From Azospirillum sp. OGB3 (GTDB taxonomy: Bacteria > Pseudomonadota > Alphaproteobacteria > Azospirillales > Azospirillaceae), in the NCBI RefSeq assembly GCF_014192915.1, contig NZ_JACHYN010000001.1, forward strand, positions 1 to 64,000: DNA of 64,000 bases, in the 5' to 3' direction. Every line of letters starts with the position of its first letter. Position 1 is the stretch's first letter. A program made the position numbers and the translations under genes. Positions 8,407 through 17,017 of the stretch are shown one piece after another. The notes under the pieces are model-generated. The model was not told the origin of the DNA and did not search any database. It saw nothing but the letters and a program-made list of their open reading frames with translations.

Positions 8407-10583
8407 CGCCGAACCGCAACGCGGACCGTCCCAGGATCGACGCCCATGAGAAGGTGCTCGGCCGTGCCCTGTACGCCGCCGACCAGCCGTTCCCCGGGCT
8501 GCTTCACGCGATGACCGTGCCGGCGACGATCGCCAAGGGGCGGATCCTGTCCATCGACACGGCGGCGGCTCTCCAGGTTCCGGGCGTCGTGCGCGTCTTC
8601 ACCCATGATGATTTTTCGCAGATCCGGACGACGCCCGCCGCCCGCGGCGCCTATGGGCAACCGGGAAAGGGCCACCAGCCCATGACCGCCCCGCAGGTCC
8701 GCCACCGGGGCGAACCGGTCGCCCTGGTGGTCGCCGAAACGCTGGAGGCGGCGGTCGAAGGCGCCGAAGCCGTGACGGTGCGCTACGCCGAGGAATCCTT
8801 CAGCGCGCGGATGGACGACGACCTTGCGGGTCCCGAGCCGGAGGCCGCCGGCCAGCTCGCGTCCGGCGATGCCGAGGCCGCCTTCGCCAACGCCGCGCAC
8901 ATCGTCGATGTGGAGTATCGACATCCCCAGCAGCATCACAATCCCATTGAGCTGATCTCGACCACCGCCGCGTTCGAGGACGGCACGCTGCGGATTTACG
9001 AGGGAACGCAGTCCGCCGCGGCCTTCGCCGGCGGCTTGGCCGGCATGATGGGGATGGAGCCGCAGGCGCTGCGCGGCGTGAGCCCCTACACGGGCGGAGG
9101 GTTCGGCCAGAAGAACGGCGTTCAGGAGCAGAGCGTGCTGGTGGCGAGCGCCGCCCTGCTCCTGCGCCGCCCGGTCAAGCTCGTCATGCCGCGGGGCCAG
9201 CTGTTCCACACCGCGTCCTACCGCCCGCAAAGCCGGCATCGCGTCCGGCTCGCCGCGGACGGTAACGGCCGCCTGCTCGCCGGCATCTATGAAACGGTGC
9301 AGCAGAACAGCCGGTATGACGGCTTCGGCAGCGATCACGGCGCCAATCCGCCGCGCATGTACGGGTATGGCGCGTGGCGGGGAAGCGAGCGCATCGTCCG
9401 GGTCGACACCCAGACCCCCGGCCACCAGCGCGCCCCGCACGAGCATCCGGCCAGCCACGCCACCGAATGCGCGCTCGACGAACTCGCCGGGGCGCTCGGC
9501 ATGGACCCCGTGGCGCTGCGCCTCGCCAACGACACCCAGCGCGACCCGATCACCGGCAAGCCCTTCTCCTCCCGCCATCTTGCGGACTGCCTGAGGCGCG
9601 GGGCCGCGCGGTTCGGCTGGGAGCGATGGACGAACCAGCCCGGCGCCCTGGTCGCCGGAAACGGCGACCGCATCGGCCTCGGCGTCGCCTGCGGCAGTTA
9701 CAAGGCCGCCATGACGCCCTCCGTCACCACGCTTCGGCTCTCCGCCGGCGGCCAATGCCGGATCGCGACGTCCGGTCACGAAATGGGACAGGGATTGCGC
9801 ACCGTCATCGCCGCGGAGCTGATCGACGTCCTCGGCGTGGACCCCGGCAAGCTCGACATCCGGATCGGCGACACCGGTCATGCGCCCCAGCACCTCACCG
9901 CGGGCTCCTGGGGTGCGGGAAGCGCGGCCCCGGCGGCGCGGGCCGCCGCCTTGAAGCTGCGCGAGGAACTGAGCCAATTGACCGGAGCGGTGTTGTCGGA
10001 CGAGCCCGTTCATGTCCAGCTTGCCCGGACCCGGCGCCCTTATCTGGAGGTGTCGGTCGACACCGTGCCGCTCGGCAAGGACCGGCAGGCGATCGAGCAG
10101 CTGCGCCGGGGCATGCCGGTGACGACCGGTCCCGAATACCCCGACTTTCTGGCCTTCAGCTGGATCGCGCATTTCGCCGAAGTCCATGTCGAGCCGTCGA
10201 CGGGACGCGTGCGGGTCCGGCGGGTCGTCAGCGTCGCCGATTGCGGACGGGTGATGAACCGCCGCACGGCGGAAAGCCAAGTCCGGGGCGGCGTGGTCTG
10301 GGGGATCGGCGCCGCCCTGCGCGAGGCCGGCGAATGCGATCCCCGCTTCGGCGGCGTTCTCAACAACGACCTCGCCGACTATGTCGTGCCGGTCAACGCC
10401 GACGTCGGCGCCATCGAGGTCGATTTCATCGACGAGCCGGACACCCGCCTCAACCTGTCGGGGGTCAAAGGGCTCGGCGAGGTGGCCATGGTCGGCGCGG
10501 CGGCGGCCATCGTCAACGCCGTCCACAACGCGACCGGAAGGCGAATCCGGCATCTGCCGATCCGGATCGAGGACCTGCTCTAG
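8403..10583 (+). CDS. paoC: Aldehyde oxidoreductase, molybdenum subunit
   Basis: A 726-residue large subunit of the xanthine oxidase family, matching the PaoC length. Visible marks are the N-terminal IDAHEKVLGRALYAAD, the molybdopterin-binding YTGGGFGQKNG (about 235), the TSGHEMGQGLRT stretch (about 457) and the catalytic glutamate in GVKGLGEVAMVG near residue 695. It oxidises aldehydes, probably aromatic ones, in the periplasm. No paoD/xdhC-like cofactor-insertion chaperone follows, so that function must lie elsewhere. It overlaps paoB by four bases. Confidence 0.9.
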   Translation: MTPNRNADRPRIDAHEKVLGRALYAADQPFPGLLHAMTVPATIAKGRILSIDTAAALQVPGVVRVFTHDDFSQIRTTPAARGAYGQPGKGHQPMTAPQVRHRGEPVALVVAETLEAAVEGAEAVTVRYAEESFSARMDDDLAGPEPEAAGQLASGDAEAAFANAAHIVDVEYRHPQQHHNPIELISTTAAFEDGTLRIYEGTQSAAAFAGGLAGMMGMEPQALRGVSPYTGGGFGQKNGVQEQSVLVASAALLLRRPVKLVMPRGQLFHTASYRPQSRHRVRLAADGNGRLLAGIYETVQQNSRYDGFGSDHGANPPRMYGYGAWRGSERIVRVDTQTPGHQRAPHEHPASHATECALDELAGALGMDPVALRLANDTQRDPITGKPFSSRHLADCLRRGAARFGWERWTNQPGALVAGNGDRIGLGVACGSYKAAMTPSVTTLRLSAGGQCRIATSGHEMGQGLRTVIAAELIDVLGVDPGKLDIRIGDTGHAPQHLTAGSWGAGSAAPAARAAALKLREELSQLTGAVLSDEPVHVQLARTRRPYLEVSVDTVPLGKDRQAIEQLRRGMPVTTGPEYPDFLAFSWIAHFAEVHVEPSTGRVRVRRVVSVADCGRVMNRRTAESQVRGGVVWGIGAALREAGECDPRFGGVLNNDLADYVVPVNADVGAIEVDFIDEPDTRLNLSGVKGLGEVAMVGAAAAIVNAVHNATGRRIRHLPIRIEDLL

Positions 10584-10608
10584 AGTCCGCCCGGGTCCTC
10601 GGCCGTGC

Positions 10609-10650
10609 GGTCCACCCGGTGGATCGCGTGGCCGGCGGATCAACCAAGCC
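10609..10650 (+). repeat. Copy 1 of 40-bp palindromic repeat
   Basis: The sequence begins GGTCCACCCGGTGGATCGC and ends GCGGATCAACCAAGCC. It contains the inner palindrome TCCACC-C-GGTGGA and a wider dyad (GGTGGATCGC against GCGGATCAACC). A second copy in the same orientation lies at 12551-12590, and the pair brackets the HxlR/MFS genes. Confidence 0.7.
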
Positions 10651-10707
10651 ATGAAAGCCCGTTTGGAAACGCTGCCGTGCCGTGGACCCCCCAAGATCTT
10701 CAATCGA

Positions 10708-11160
10708 TCATATTGGGTTGATCTTTATCACCTCTGTATCGTCCCATGTCAGAACCCGCCCGTCTCCCGCATGCAGTTCCAGCCGGGCGACCGGGGCGCC
10801 CGTTTCAGCGGCGATCAACGAGGATCGCGGTTCATCTGGGCCATAGAGATGGTCTTCACCCCACTGGCGCAGCGCGACGATAACGAGAAAAAGGCCGCGC
10901 CCCTTTTCGGTCAGGACATATTCCTTGTAGGCGCTGCCGTCCGAAGCCGGCGCGGTCTCCAGAATGCCGCGCTCGGTCAGATCGCGCAGCCGGGTTGCCA
11001 ACATTCCCTTGGCAATGCCAAGGCCGCTCTGAAACTCGTTGAATCGTCGTACTCCGTCGAAGGCGTCGCGAATGATCAGCAGCGACCACCAATCGCCGAT
11101 GACATCGAGCGCGCGCGCCACCGGGCAACCCGCATCCCAAAGACTGACCCGCTTGACCAT
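10708..11160 (-). CDS. HxlR-family transcriptional regulator
   Basis: A 150-residue HxlR winged-helix protein. It has the family signature CPVARALDVIGDWWSLLIIRDAFDGVRRFNEFQ, followed by LATRLRDLTERGILE and the YVLTEKGRGL wing. HxlR proteins sense reactive electrophiles or antibiotics and often control a divergent detoxification or efflux gene. GGAG lies 9 bases before the ATG at 11160; a GTG at 11175 is possible. It diverges from the MFS gene across 106 bp that holds a matching inverted repeat (AATCTGGT/ACCAGATT). Cys11 in the N-terminal segment is where related redox-responsive members carry a sensing cysteine. Confidence 0.88.
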   Translation of the reverse strand: MVKRVSLWDAGCPVARALDVIGDWWSLLIIRDAFDGVRRFNEFQSGLGIAKGMLATRLRDLTERGILETAPASDGSAYKEYVLTEKGRGLFLVIVALRQWGEDHLYGPDEPRSSLIAAETGAPVARLELHAGDGRVLTWDDTEVIKINPI

Positions 11161-11181
11161 GCCCCCGGTCTCCACCGCGCA

Positions 11182-11245
11182 AATCTGGTCCTAAAATAGA
11201 ACTGGAATTTCGTATGCGCAAGTGGTCTCGATATGAAACCAGATT
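11182..11245. promoter_or_regulatory. Divergent control region with distant inverted repeat
   Basis: AATCTGGT (11182-11189) and ACCAGATT (11238-11245) are exact inverted repeats 48 bp apart, in the space between the divergent HxlR and MFS start codons. Each could be a half-site for the HxlR dimer. The link is inference. Confidence 0.35.
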
Positions 11246-11266
11246 GGCTTCACGAACGGGATCACG

Positions 11267-12514
11267 ATGCGGAACACAAGCGGACCAACGGCACGGCGCC
11301 CGCCGGATGGCGGGTTATCAAGAGTTGCGACGCTGATCTTTGCCGTTGCCGCCGGCCTCAGTGTGGCAAACATCTATTACGCTCAGCCATTGCTCGACGC
11401 GATCGCGAGGGATTTTGGGATTTCGCCGGCTGCCATCGGCCTTGTCGTGACACTGACCCAGGTTGGTTATGCGCTGGGGCTGATTTTCATCGTACCACTT
11501 GGCGACCTGCTTGACCGTCGTCGGCTTGTCATTGGTCAAGGCCTTCTGTCGATCATCGCGTTGGTCGCTGTAGCGACAGCGAAAACCGAAGAGGTTCTGT
11601 TCACCGGCCTTGCCGCGATGGGCCTGCTCGCCGTCGTGGTGCAGGTTCTGGTCGCCTTCGCCGCGACGCTGGCGACGCCCGCCGAACGCGGCAGGGCGGT
11701 CGGCACGGTGACGAGCGGTGTCGTCATCGGCATCCTTGGCGCCCGCTTTGTCGCCGGGCTGCTCGCCGACCTCGGCGGCTGGCGGGTGGTCTATCTGACA
11801 TCGGCCATTCTGATGGCGGCTATGGTCGGGCTGCTGACGCGTGTTCTGCCGCGAACGCCGCTGCCGGACAGCACCGACAGCTACGCCGAGACACTGCGTT
11901 CCATTCCCGCCCTGTTTCTGCGTGACCGGGTTTTGCTGACGCGCGGTCTTCTCGCTCTGCTGATCTTTGCGGCCTTCAGCACATTTTGGACAAGCTTGGT
12001 TCTGCCGCTCAGCACCGCTCCTTTCCACTATTCGCACACGCAGATCGGACTGTTCGGTCTGGTCGGTCTGGCAGGGGCGGCAGCCGCGACCGGCGCGGGA
12101 CGCCTCGCGGACCGCGGTCTCGGCCAATGGACGACGGCACTGTCTCTCACGCTCCTGCTGCTGTCATGGGGGCTGATTGCGTTTCTGCCGTCGTCCATTC
12201 CGCTTCTCCTGATCGGCGTTGTCCTGCTCGATCTTGCCGTGCAGGCGGTCCACGTCACCAACCAGAGCATCATCGTCGCCCGCCACCCGACGGCACGCAG
12301 CCGTCTCGTCGGTGGTTACATGGTTTTCTATTCGATCGGCAGCGCCATGGGAGCAAGTGCCGCGACCATGGCTTACGCCCATGCCGGCTGGCACGGTGTT
12401 TCGATGCTGGGAGCAGCATTCAGCGCCGCTGCAATGCTGACTTGGGCCGGCGCGCGCCACCGGCCCCACCGGCCGGTCGGTAGCGAAGCGACGGAATGCG
12501 CCGACGGGCTCTAA
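11267..12514 (+). CDS. Major facilitator superfamily efflux transporter
   Basis: A 415-residue MFS protein with about twelve hydrophobic segments (VATLIFAVAAGLSVANIYY, AAIGLVVTLTQVGYALGLIFIVPLG, LLAVVVQVLVAFAATL and so on). The loop after helix 2 reads GDLLDRRRLVIG, the MFS motif A pattern, and SVANIYYAQPLL is typical of the YnfM/sugar-efflux-like DHA1 group. It probably exports a toxic small molecule in exchange for protons. The divergent HxlR gene is its likely regulator. The block is bracketed by copies of the same 40-bp repeat at 10609 and 12551, which suggests it moved or duplicated as a unit. Confidence 0.88.
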   Translation: MRNTSGPTARRPPDGGLSRVATLIFAVAAGLSVANIYYAQPLLDAIARDFGISPAAIGLVVTLTQVGYALGLIFIVPLGDLLDRRRLVIGQGLLSIIALVAVATAKTEEVLFTGLAAMGLLAVVVQVLVAFAATLATPAERGRAVGTVTSGVVIGILGARFVAGLLADLGGWRVVYLTSAILMAAMVGLLTRVLPRTPLPDSTDSYAETLRSIPALFLRDRVLLTRGLLALLIFAAFSTFWTSLVLPLSTAPFHYSHTQIGLFGLVGLAGAAAATGAGRLADRGLGQWTTALSLTLLLLSWGLIAFLPSSIPLLLIGVVLLDLAVQAVHVTNQSIIVARHPTARSRLVGGYMVFYSIGSAMGASAATMAYAHAGWHGVSMLGAAFSAAAMLTWAGARHRPHRPVGSEATECADGL

Positions 12515-12550
12515 GCTTCTGGCTTGCCGACGGCGCCGGGAGTCCACTCC

Positions 12551-12590
12551 GGTCCACCCGGTGGATCGCCGGCCAGCGGATCAACCATGC
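12551..12590 (+). repeat. Copy 2 of 40-bp palindromic repeat
   Basis: It starts with GGTCCACCCGGTGGATCG, identical to copy 1 for 18 bases, and continues to GCGGATCAACCA with a two-base length difference. It lies 36 bp after the MFS stop codon. It may be a REP-like element or a footprint of cassette insertion. Confidence 0.7.
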
Positions 12591-12755
12591 CCCGAGATAT
12601 CATCCCGTGCCAAATTGCTGGGGTCGTGGGCGTGTTTGATCCCAACTGGAGGCAATTCGTCTTCCGCTGTTTTCATCGCGACATCACCCTGTTGCCATGG
12701 CCGTCTTCCTGACCGGGCGACGCCTTGCGGCATTTTGCGGTGGAGGATGGACAGC

Positions 12756-13877
12756 ATGGCGGACCAGTCGATAAAATTCTCCTACGACTACGGAAAATAC
12801 AAATATTTCGAATTTTCCGGAAACAACAACAAGGTGGATGTCGAGTTTTCCTGGGACTCTCCAAAAACGGACCCATCGGGAAAGCCGATGCCGAAGAAGG
12901 TCGTCGATCTCTTCAACAAGAATGTGCGCGAGGCCATTCAGGAGTTGATGAAGACCGAAGAGAAGACGGTAGCCGAAATAAAGAAGCAAATTCAGGCGTG
13001 GGATCAAAAGATCGCGAAGCACGAGATCGACGGCCGCAACCTGTTTCTGTTTCTGAACACGATCAACGACACCATGGAGCAGCGGGCCGCCGACCGCTTC
13101 GGGGGAATCGTCGGCGGTATCGCGACGGTCATGAAGCTGATCGTGAAGAAGGCCTTCGCCGGCCTGGACGCGGCCGTGCGCAAGATGCTCGAAGACATGA
13201 AGTGGAAGGTTTACGCCAAGACGGTGGGAAAGATCGCCCTCGCTCTGACGGCGACGGCCCTCGCCATCACGGCCACGGTGCTGACCGGAGGCGCGGCGCT
13301 GCCGCTGGTCGTGGCGGGCGCCAAGATCACGCTCGACGTGGTCAAGGAGGGGAAGGCGGCCTACGACAGTTTCAACGACGGCGCGGACGAGGTCGTCGCC
13401 TTGCAAAGCGCCGTGGCGAAGCACCGGAGCAGCGCGCAGGAGGCGATGAAGGTGGTCGAGCGGGCCGAGAGCCGGCGCTACCTCATGGCGGAATCGGTGA
13501 ACAAGCTGGAGCGGCAGCTTCGGGCGGCGGAGGCCAAGTACGAAGACGTGGAGCGCATCCTCAGTCAGAAGAAGATCGACGGAATCGCCGTGACCGAAGA
13601 TGCCTCCATCCTGGCTCTCGTCAAGAAGGTGAAGCAGTACAAGGATCTGATCGACCGCCTCACCCCCCTGCTGAATGGAGCCCGCGCCGACCTGAAGCGT
13701 CTGGACGCGATGATCGACGGAGCGCGGCGGGCGTTCGACCCGTCCACCTACGATGCGATCCCAAACGCCGACTGGAAGACGATCCTCAAGAAATACGCGG
13801 ATGAGTACGGCTCGACGGTCAAGACGCTGGGTGACCTGGGCTCCAGCATCGCGACCGTCGTTCAGAAGCTGGCCTGA
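12756..13877 (+). CDS. Orphan coiled-coil protein with central hydrophobic hairpin
   Basis: I do not recognise this 373-residue protein. A Tyr/Lys/Asn-rich N-terminus (about 1-45) is followed by a charged helix (about 50-95) and a helix before residue 150. A hydrophobic stretch (about 157-190, KIALALTATALAITATVLTGG then LPLVVAGAKITLDVV) could form one or two membrane helices. Heptad-like helices run through about 215-330. There is no signal peptide. This layout, two coiled coils around a hydrophobic hairpin, is seen in alpha-pore-forming toxins and some secreted effectors, but no signature proves it. GGAGG lies 9 bases before the ATG. Its first codons are notably AT-rich for this genome. It has no operon partner and converges on a LysR gene with a 16-bp overlap. 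Confidence 0.7.
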   Translation: MADQSIKFSYDYGKYKYFEFSGNNNKVDVEFSWDSPKTDPSGKPMPKKVVDLFNKNVREAIQELMKTEEKTVAEIKKQIQAWDQKIAKHEIDGRNLFLFLNTINDTMEQRAADRFGGIVGGIATVMKLIVKKAFAGLDAAVRKMLEDMKWKVYAKTVGKIALALTATALAITATVLTGGAALPLVVAGAKITLDVVKEGKAAYDSFNDGADEVVALQSAVAKHRSSAQEAMKVVERAESRRYLMAESVNKLERQLRAAEAKYEDVERILSQKKIDGIAVTEDASILALVKKVKQYKDLIDRLTPLLNGARADLKRLDAMIDGARRAFDPSTYDAIPNADWKTILKKYADEYGSTVKTLGDLGSSIATVVQKLA

Positions 13878-14779
13878 TCCCCCGCCCGCCAGTCGTAGCC
13901 CTTCATGTGATCGAGGAACGCCCGCATGGCCGCGCTCGGAAGGCGGCGGTTCGGGTAATACAGATACCAGTGCGGCAAGGTGGGGCTCCACTCCGGGAAA
14001 AGCTCCACCAGCCGACCGTCCTGGACATGGGGTTTCGCATAGTCGTCCAGGACGTGGGCGATGCCCCGGCCGGCCAGGGCGGCCTGGAGTTCGTTGTGCA
14101 CCGTGCTGACCGTCAGGCGTCCGGCGGGCGTGACCTCCAGCGCGTCGCTCCCACGGGCGAACCGCCACGTGACGAGGGTGCCCCCGGGAAACCGCCGCCT
14201 GATGCAGTCATGCTCGACGAGGGCATGCGGCGTCACCGGCTGGCCATGCCGCGCGATGTAACCCGGTGACGCGACGATCGCGTATCGGAGCGACGGCCCG
14301 AACGGGACCGCGATCATGTCCTGCGCCAACTGCTTCCCGAACCGGACGCCGGCATCGAACCCCTGCTCCACGATGTCGATCACCGCGGCATCGCTGATGA
14401 TCTCGATCTTGACCTCGGGATAGGCGTCCATGAAGTCGAAGACCAGCGGGCACAGGAGATGATCGACGGCGGGCGCCGGCGCGTTGATCCGCACCGTTCC
14501 CGACGGGCTGTCCCTCAGCTCGTCGACCTCGGCGATGGCAAGCTGTATATCGCTCAGCGCCGGGGCCAGGCGATCGAGGAGGCGCTGCCCGGCCTCCGTC
14601 GGCGACACGCTCCTCGTCGTCCGGTTGAGCAGCCGGATGCCGAGAGCCTCCTCCAGGGCGTTCATCGTCTGGCTCAAGGCCGATGACGAGACGCCCCGTT
14701 CGAGCGCCGCCGCGCGGAACCCGCCACAGCGCACGATTGCCACGAACACATCGAAGCTGTCCAAGCGAAGGGGGTTCAT
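13862..14779 (-). CDS. LysR-family transcriptional regulator
   Basis: A 305-residue LysR regulator. The N-terminal helix-turn-helix is LDSFDVFVAIVRCGGFRAAALERGVSSSALSQTMNALEEALGIRLLNRTTRSV, followed by a periplasmic-binding-like effector domain (SGTVRINAPAPAVDHLLCPLV onward). The group resembles regulators of oxidoreductases such as DmlR/YafC. It is divergent from the MBL-fold hydrolase gene across 167 bp, so that gene is its most likely target. Its 3' end overlaps the 3' end of the convergent orphan gene by 16 bp. Confidence 0.9.
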   Translation of the reverse strand: MNPLRLDSFDVFVAIVRCGGFRAAALERGVSSSALSQTMNALEEALGIRLLNRTTRSVSPTEAGQRLLDRLAPALSDIQLAIAEVDELRDSPSGTVRINAPAPAVDHLLCPLVFDFMDAYPEVKIEIISDAAVIDIVEQGFDAGVRFGKQLAQDMIAVPFGPSLRYAIVASPGYIARHGQPVTPHALVEHDCIRRRFPGGTLVTWRFARGSDALEVTPAGRLTVSTVHNELQAALAGRGIAHVLDDYAKPHVQDGRLVELFPEWSPTLPHWYLYYPNRRLPSAAMRAFLDHMKGYDWRAGDQASF

Positions 14780-14946
14780 TGCGAAGCAGACCTAATCAAG
14801 CCGGTCACATTTAACGAGCTTATCAGCGCAATCCTGCCGTGTCATGGTCGATCTGCGGTTGATTGTCGCGCCCGAACGCCGCCCATGACCGGTCCCCTCC
14901 GGTGCCGTGGGGGGAAGCGGGCGCCCCCACTCGGAAGGAAACGCCG

Positions 14947-15930
14947 ATGAATGCCCTCACCCTGAACCGACGCAGGATCATGCTGTCCGCGGTCGTCGGC
15001 GCATCGACCCTGGTTCTTCCCGGTGGCGATGGGGGCGCGTCTGCGCAGGCGACGCCCGCGACCGGCAACGCCGGCCATTACCGTTTCCGGGTCGGCGAGA
15101 TCGGCGCGACGGTGTTGAGCGACGGCGTGATCGGCGGTCCGCCCCGCGTCTATGCGAGCGATGCGCCCGAAGCGGAACTTCAGGAGGTGCTGCGGCGCGC
15201 CTTCCTGCCGACCGACCACATGACGTTGAATCTGAACACCCTTCTGATCGAAACCGGCGGTCGGCGCATCCTTGTCGAGGCCGGCGCGGGCGCGACGATG
15301 GGGCCGAACGGCGGACGGATTTTTCAGAACCTCGCGGCGGTCGGGCTTGGTCCTGCGGACATCGACGCCATCGTGATTTCGCACACCCATCCCGACCATG
15401 TCGGCAATCTCAGGACCGCGACCGGCGGCAGGGCGTTCCCCCGGGCCACCGTCTTCGTGCCGAGGGCGGACTGGGATTTCTTCGTCCGCAACGATCCGGA
15501 TCTGTCCTACATGCCCGTTCCGGAGGATTTCCGCCTGCGCTTCGCCGCCGCGATCAAGAGCAGCCTCGAACCGGTCGGAAACGAGGTCGAACTCTATGAG
15601 GCGGGCGCCGAGATCGTGCCGGGCCTCACGACGATCGCCGCCTCCGGCCACACGCCGGGCATGGCGACCTTCCTCGTCCATTCCGGGAACGACCAGTTGC
15701 TGCTGACCGCCGACCTCGCCTACCACCCGGTCGTCAACGTCGACAATCCCTGGCGTCCCGGCCCCGATCGCGACAAGGAAACCGCGCTCGCCTCGCGCCG
15801 GCGCGTCTTCGACCAGGCGGCCGCCGACCGCATTCCGGTGCTGGGTTTCCATTTTCCGTTTCCGGGCCTTGGCCGGATGCTCAAGACCGACGGCGGCTAC
15901 GCCTGGGTCCCCGCGAACTGGCAGTTCTGA
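14947..15930 (+). CDS. MBL-fold metallohydrolase with Tat-like signal
   Basis: A 327-residue metallo-beta-lactamase-fold hydrolase. The N-terminus (LNRRRIMLSAVVGASTLVLPGG) looks like a twin-arginine signal ending near AQA, so export of the folded metal-containing enzyme is likely. The metal motif SHTHPDHVGN is at about 145-154, with further ligands in SGHTPGMATF and LTADLAYHP. Relatives include lactonases that open N-acyl-homoserine lactones and other esterases; the activity is not fixed by sequence. GGAAGG lies just upstream of the ATG. The divergent LysR gene is its probable regulator. Confidence 0.85.
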   Translation: MNALTLNRRRIMLSAVVGASTLVLPGGDGGASAQATPATGNAGHYRFRVGEIGATVLSDGVIGGPPRVYASDAPEAELQEVLRRAFLPTDHMTLNLNTLLIETGGRRILVEAGAGATMGPNGGRIFQNLAAVGLGPADIDAIVISHTHPDHVGNLRTATGGRAFPRATVFVPRADWDFFVRNDPDLSYMPVPEDFRLRFAAAIKSSLEPVGNEVELYEAGAEIVPGLTTIAASGHTPGMATFLVHSGNDQLLLTADLAYHPVVNVDNPWRPGPDRDKETALASRRRVFDQAAADRIPVLGFHFPFPGLGRMLKTDGGYAWVPANWQF

Positions 15931-15998
15931 GATGCGAACCGCCCCAGGTCTCCGAGGGGCGGAACAACAGCGGCTTATCCGACCTTCGGCAACAGCGG

Positions 15999-16345
15999 TC
16001 AGCGCGTTTCTATCAACAGGCGCCGCAGCCAGATGCCAGAGGGATCGGCCTCGGTGCGGCGGTGCCAGACCAGTGAGTCATTGAAATTCGGGATCAGGAA
16101 CGGCAGCGGGAAGGACAGCAGGCCCTGCGACAGCGCGATCGATTCCAGGCGCGACAGCAAGGTCGCGATCAGTTTCGTCCCGACGACGGCGGTGATGTTG
16201 CTCATGAAACTTGGTGAGCGCAGGGCGATGATCCGGTGACGTCCGATGCCCTTCAAAAAGACGTCGATCGGGCTTGAGCTCGAGGCGCGGAACTGGGCGA
16301 TTGCATGCGGATAGCGCAAATACTCATCAAGAGGAACGCCCTCGT
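15999..16345 (-). pseudogene. Truncated LysR regulator, C-terminal fragment only
   Basis: The reverse strand encodes about 115 residues (LDEYLRYPHAIAQFR to the terminal LLIETR) that read like the end of a NodD-type LysR effector domain: LxxYLxxPHA, a central FLKGIGRHRIIAL, and a C-terminal RTEADPSGIWLR. The DNA-binding domain and the first half of the effector domain are missing. The reading frame passes at about 16347 into unrelated sequence from another broken gene. It cannot make a working regulator. Confidence 0.7.
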
Positions 16346-16347
16346 CG

Positions 16348-16905
16348 ATCAACTCCATCAACACCAACGACACGGGGCAGGTCTTCACCGGCCTGACGCT
16401 GACCGTGACGGGCATCGTCGATGGCGCGTCGGAAATGCTGGGCTTCACCATACCGGGGATAATGGGGGGGCCGTCACCATCGCGCTGACCAGCGCCGGCA
16501 CGCCGTCCAATGGCCAGCGCGTCGTCACCCTCACCAGCGTTTCCGCCACTGTGACCGTGAGCTGACGGGCAACGGAAGCACCAGCCCGGTCGACGTGAGC
16601 TTCGTGTCGGTGTCCGGCAGCACGCTGACGCTGACCCTCAGCAACGCCACGCTCACCGCCGGCGATTCGATCAACTTCCGCTGCATCGATCCGAACGGCA
16701 GCGACGACGCCAGCGGCATCATCCAGAGCGCCCCCGGCGGGCTGGACGCCCTCGGCTTCGACGCCGTCCTGACCGTGGGCGCGGCACGGCCCGTCCCGGC
16801 CCTGCAGTCACCTCGGCGGCGCCACCTACACCACCACCGGCGGCGCCTGGAGCCCGCATCACCATCATTGGACAGACCGGAAACCTCGCCGCCTGGTTCG
16901 GCTGA
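16348..16905 (+). pseudogene. Decayed repeat-domain adhesin fragment
   Basis: The + strand carries beta-sandwich repeat sequence of the kind found in giant secreted adhesins (cadherin-like/VCBS-like): FTGLTLTVTGIVDGASEMLGFTIPG, then AVTIALTSAG and RVVTLTSVSATVTV, then VSFVSVSGSTLTLTLSNATL. These pieces lie in different frames. A one-base loss near 16455, a stop-plus-shift near 16563 and the absence of a start or secretion signal show decay. The fragment abuts the LysR fragment head-to-head, which marks an old rearrangement junction. Confidence 0.65.
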
Positions 16906-16957
16906 GCGACAGGTCCGGACAGCGTCCGGCAAGCGCCGGGTTGGCGGGCACGCTGTG

Positions 16958-17000
16958 GTGGGCTGATGTGGTGGACGGTCCTTCCGCCACATCAGCCCAC
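16958..17000. terminator. Strong 17-bp hairpin after the amidohydrolase
   Basis: GTGGGCTGATGTGGTGG (16958-16974) and CCGCCACATCAGCCCAC (16984-17000) pair at 16 of 17 positions around a 9-base loop. It lies 18 bp past the stop of the reverse-strand amidohydrolase gene and probably ends its transcript. Confidence 0.6.
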
Positions 17001-17017
17001 GGGTTGCCGGGGGTCCG

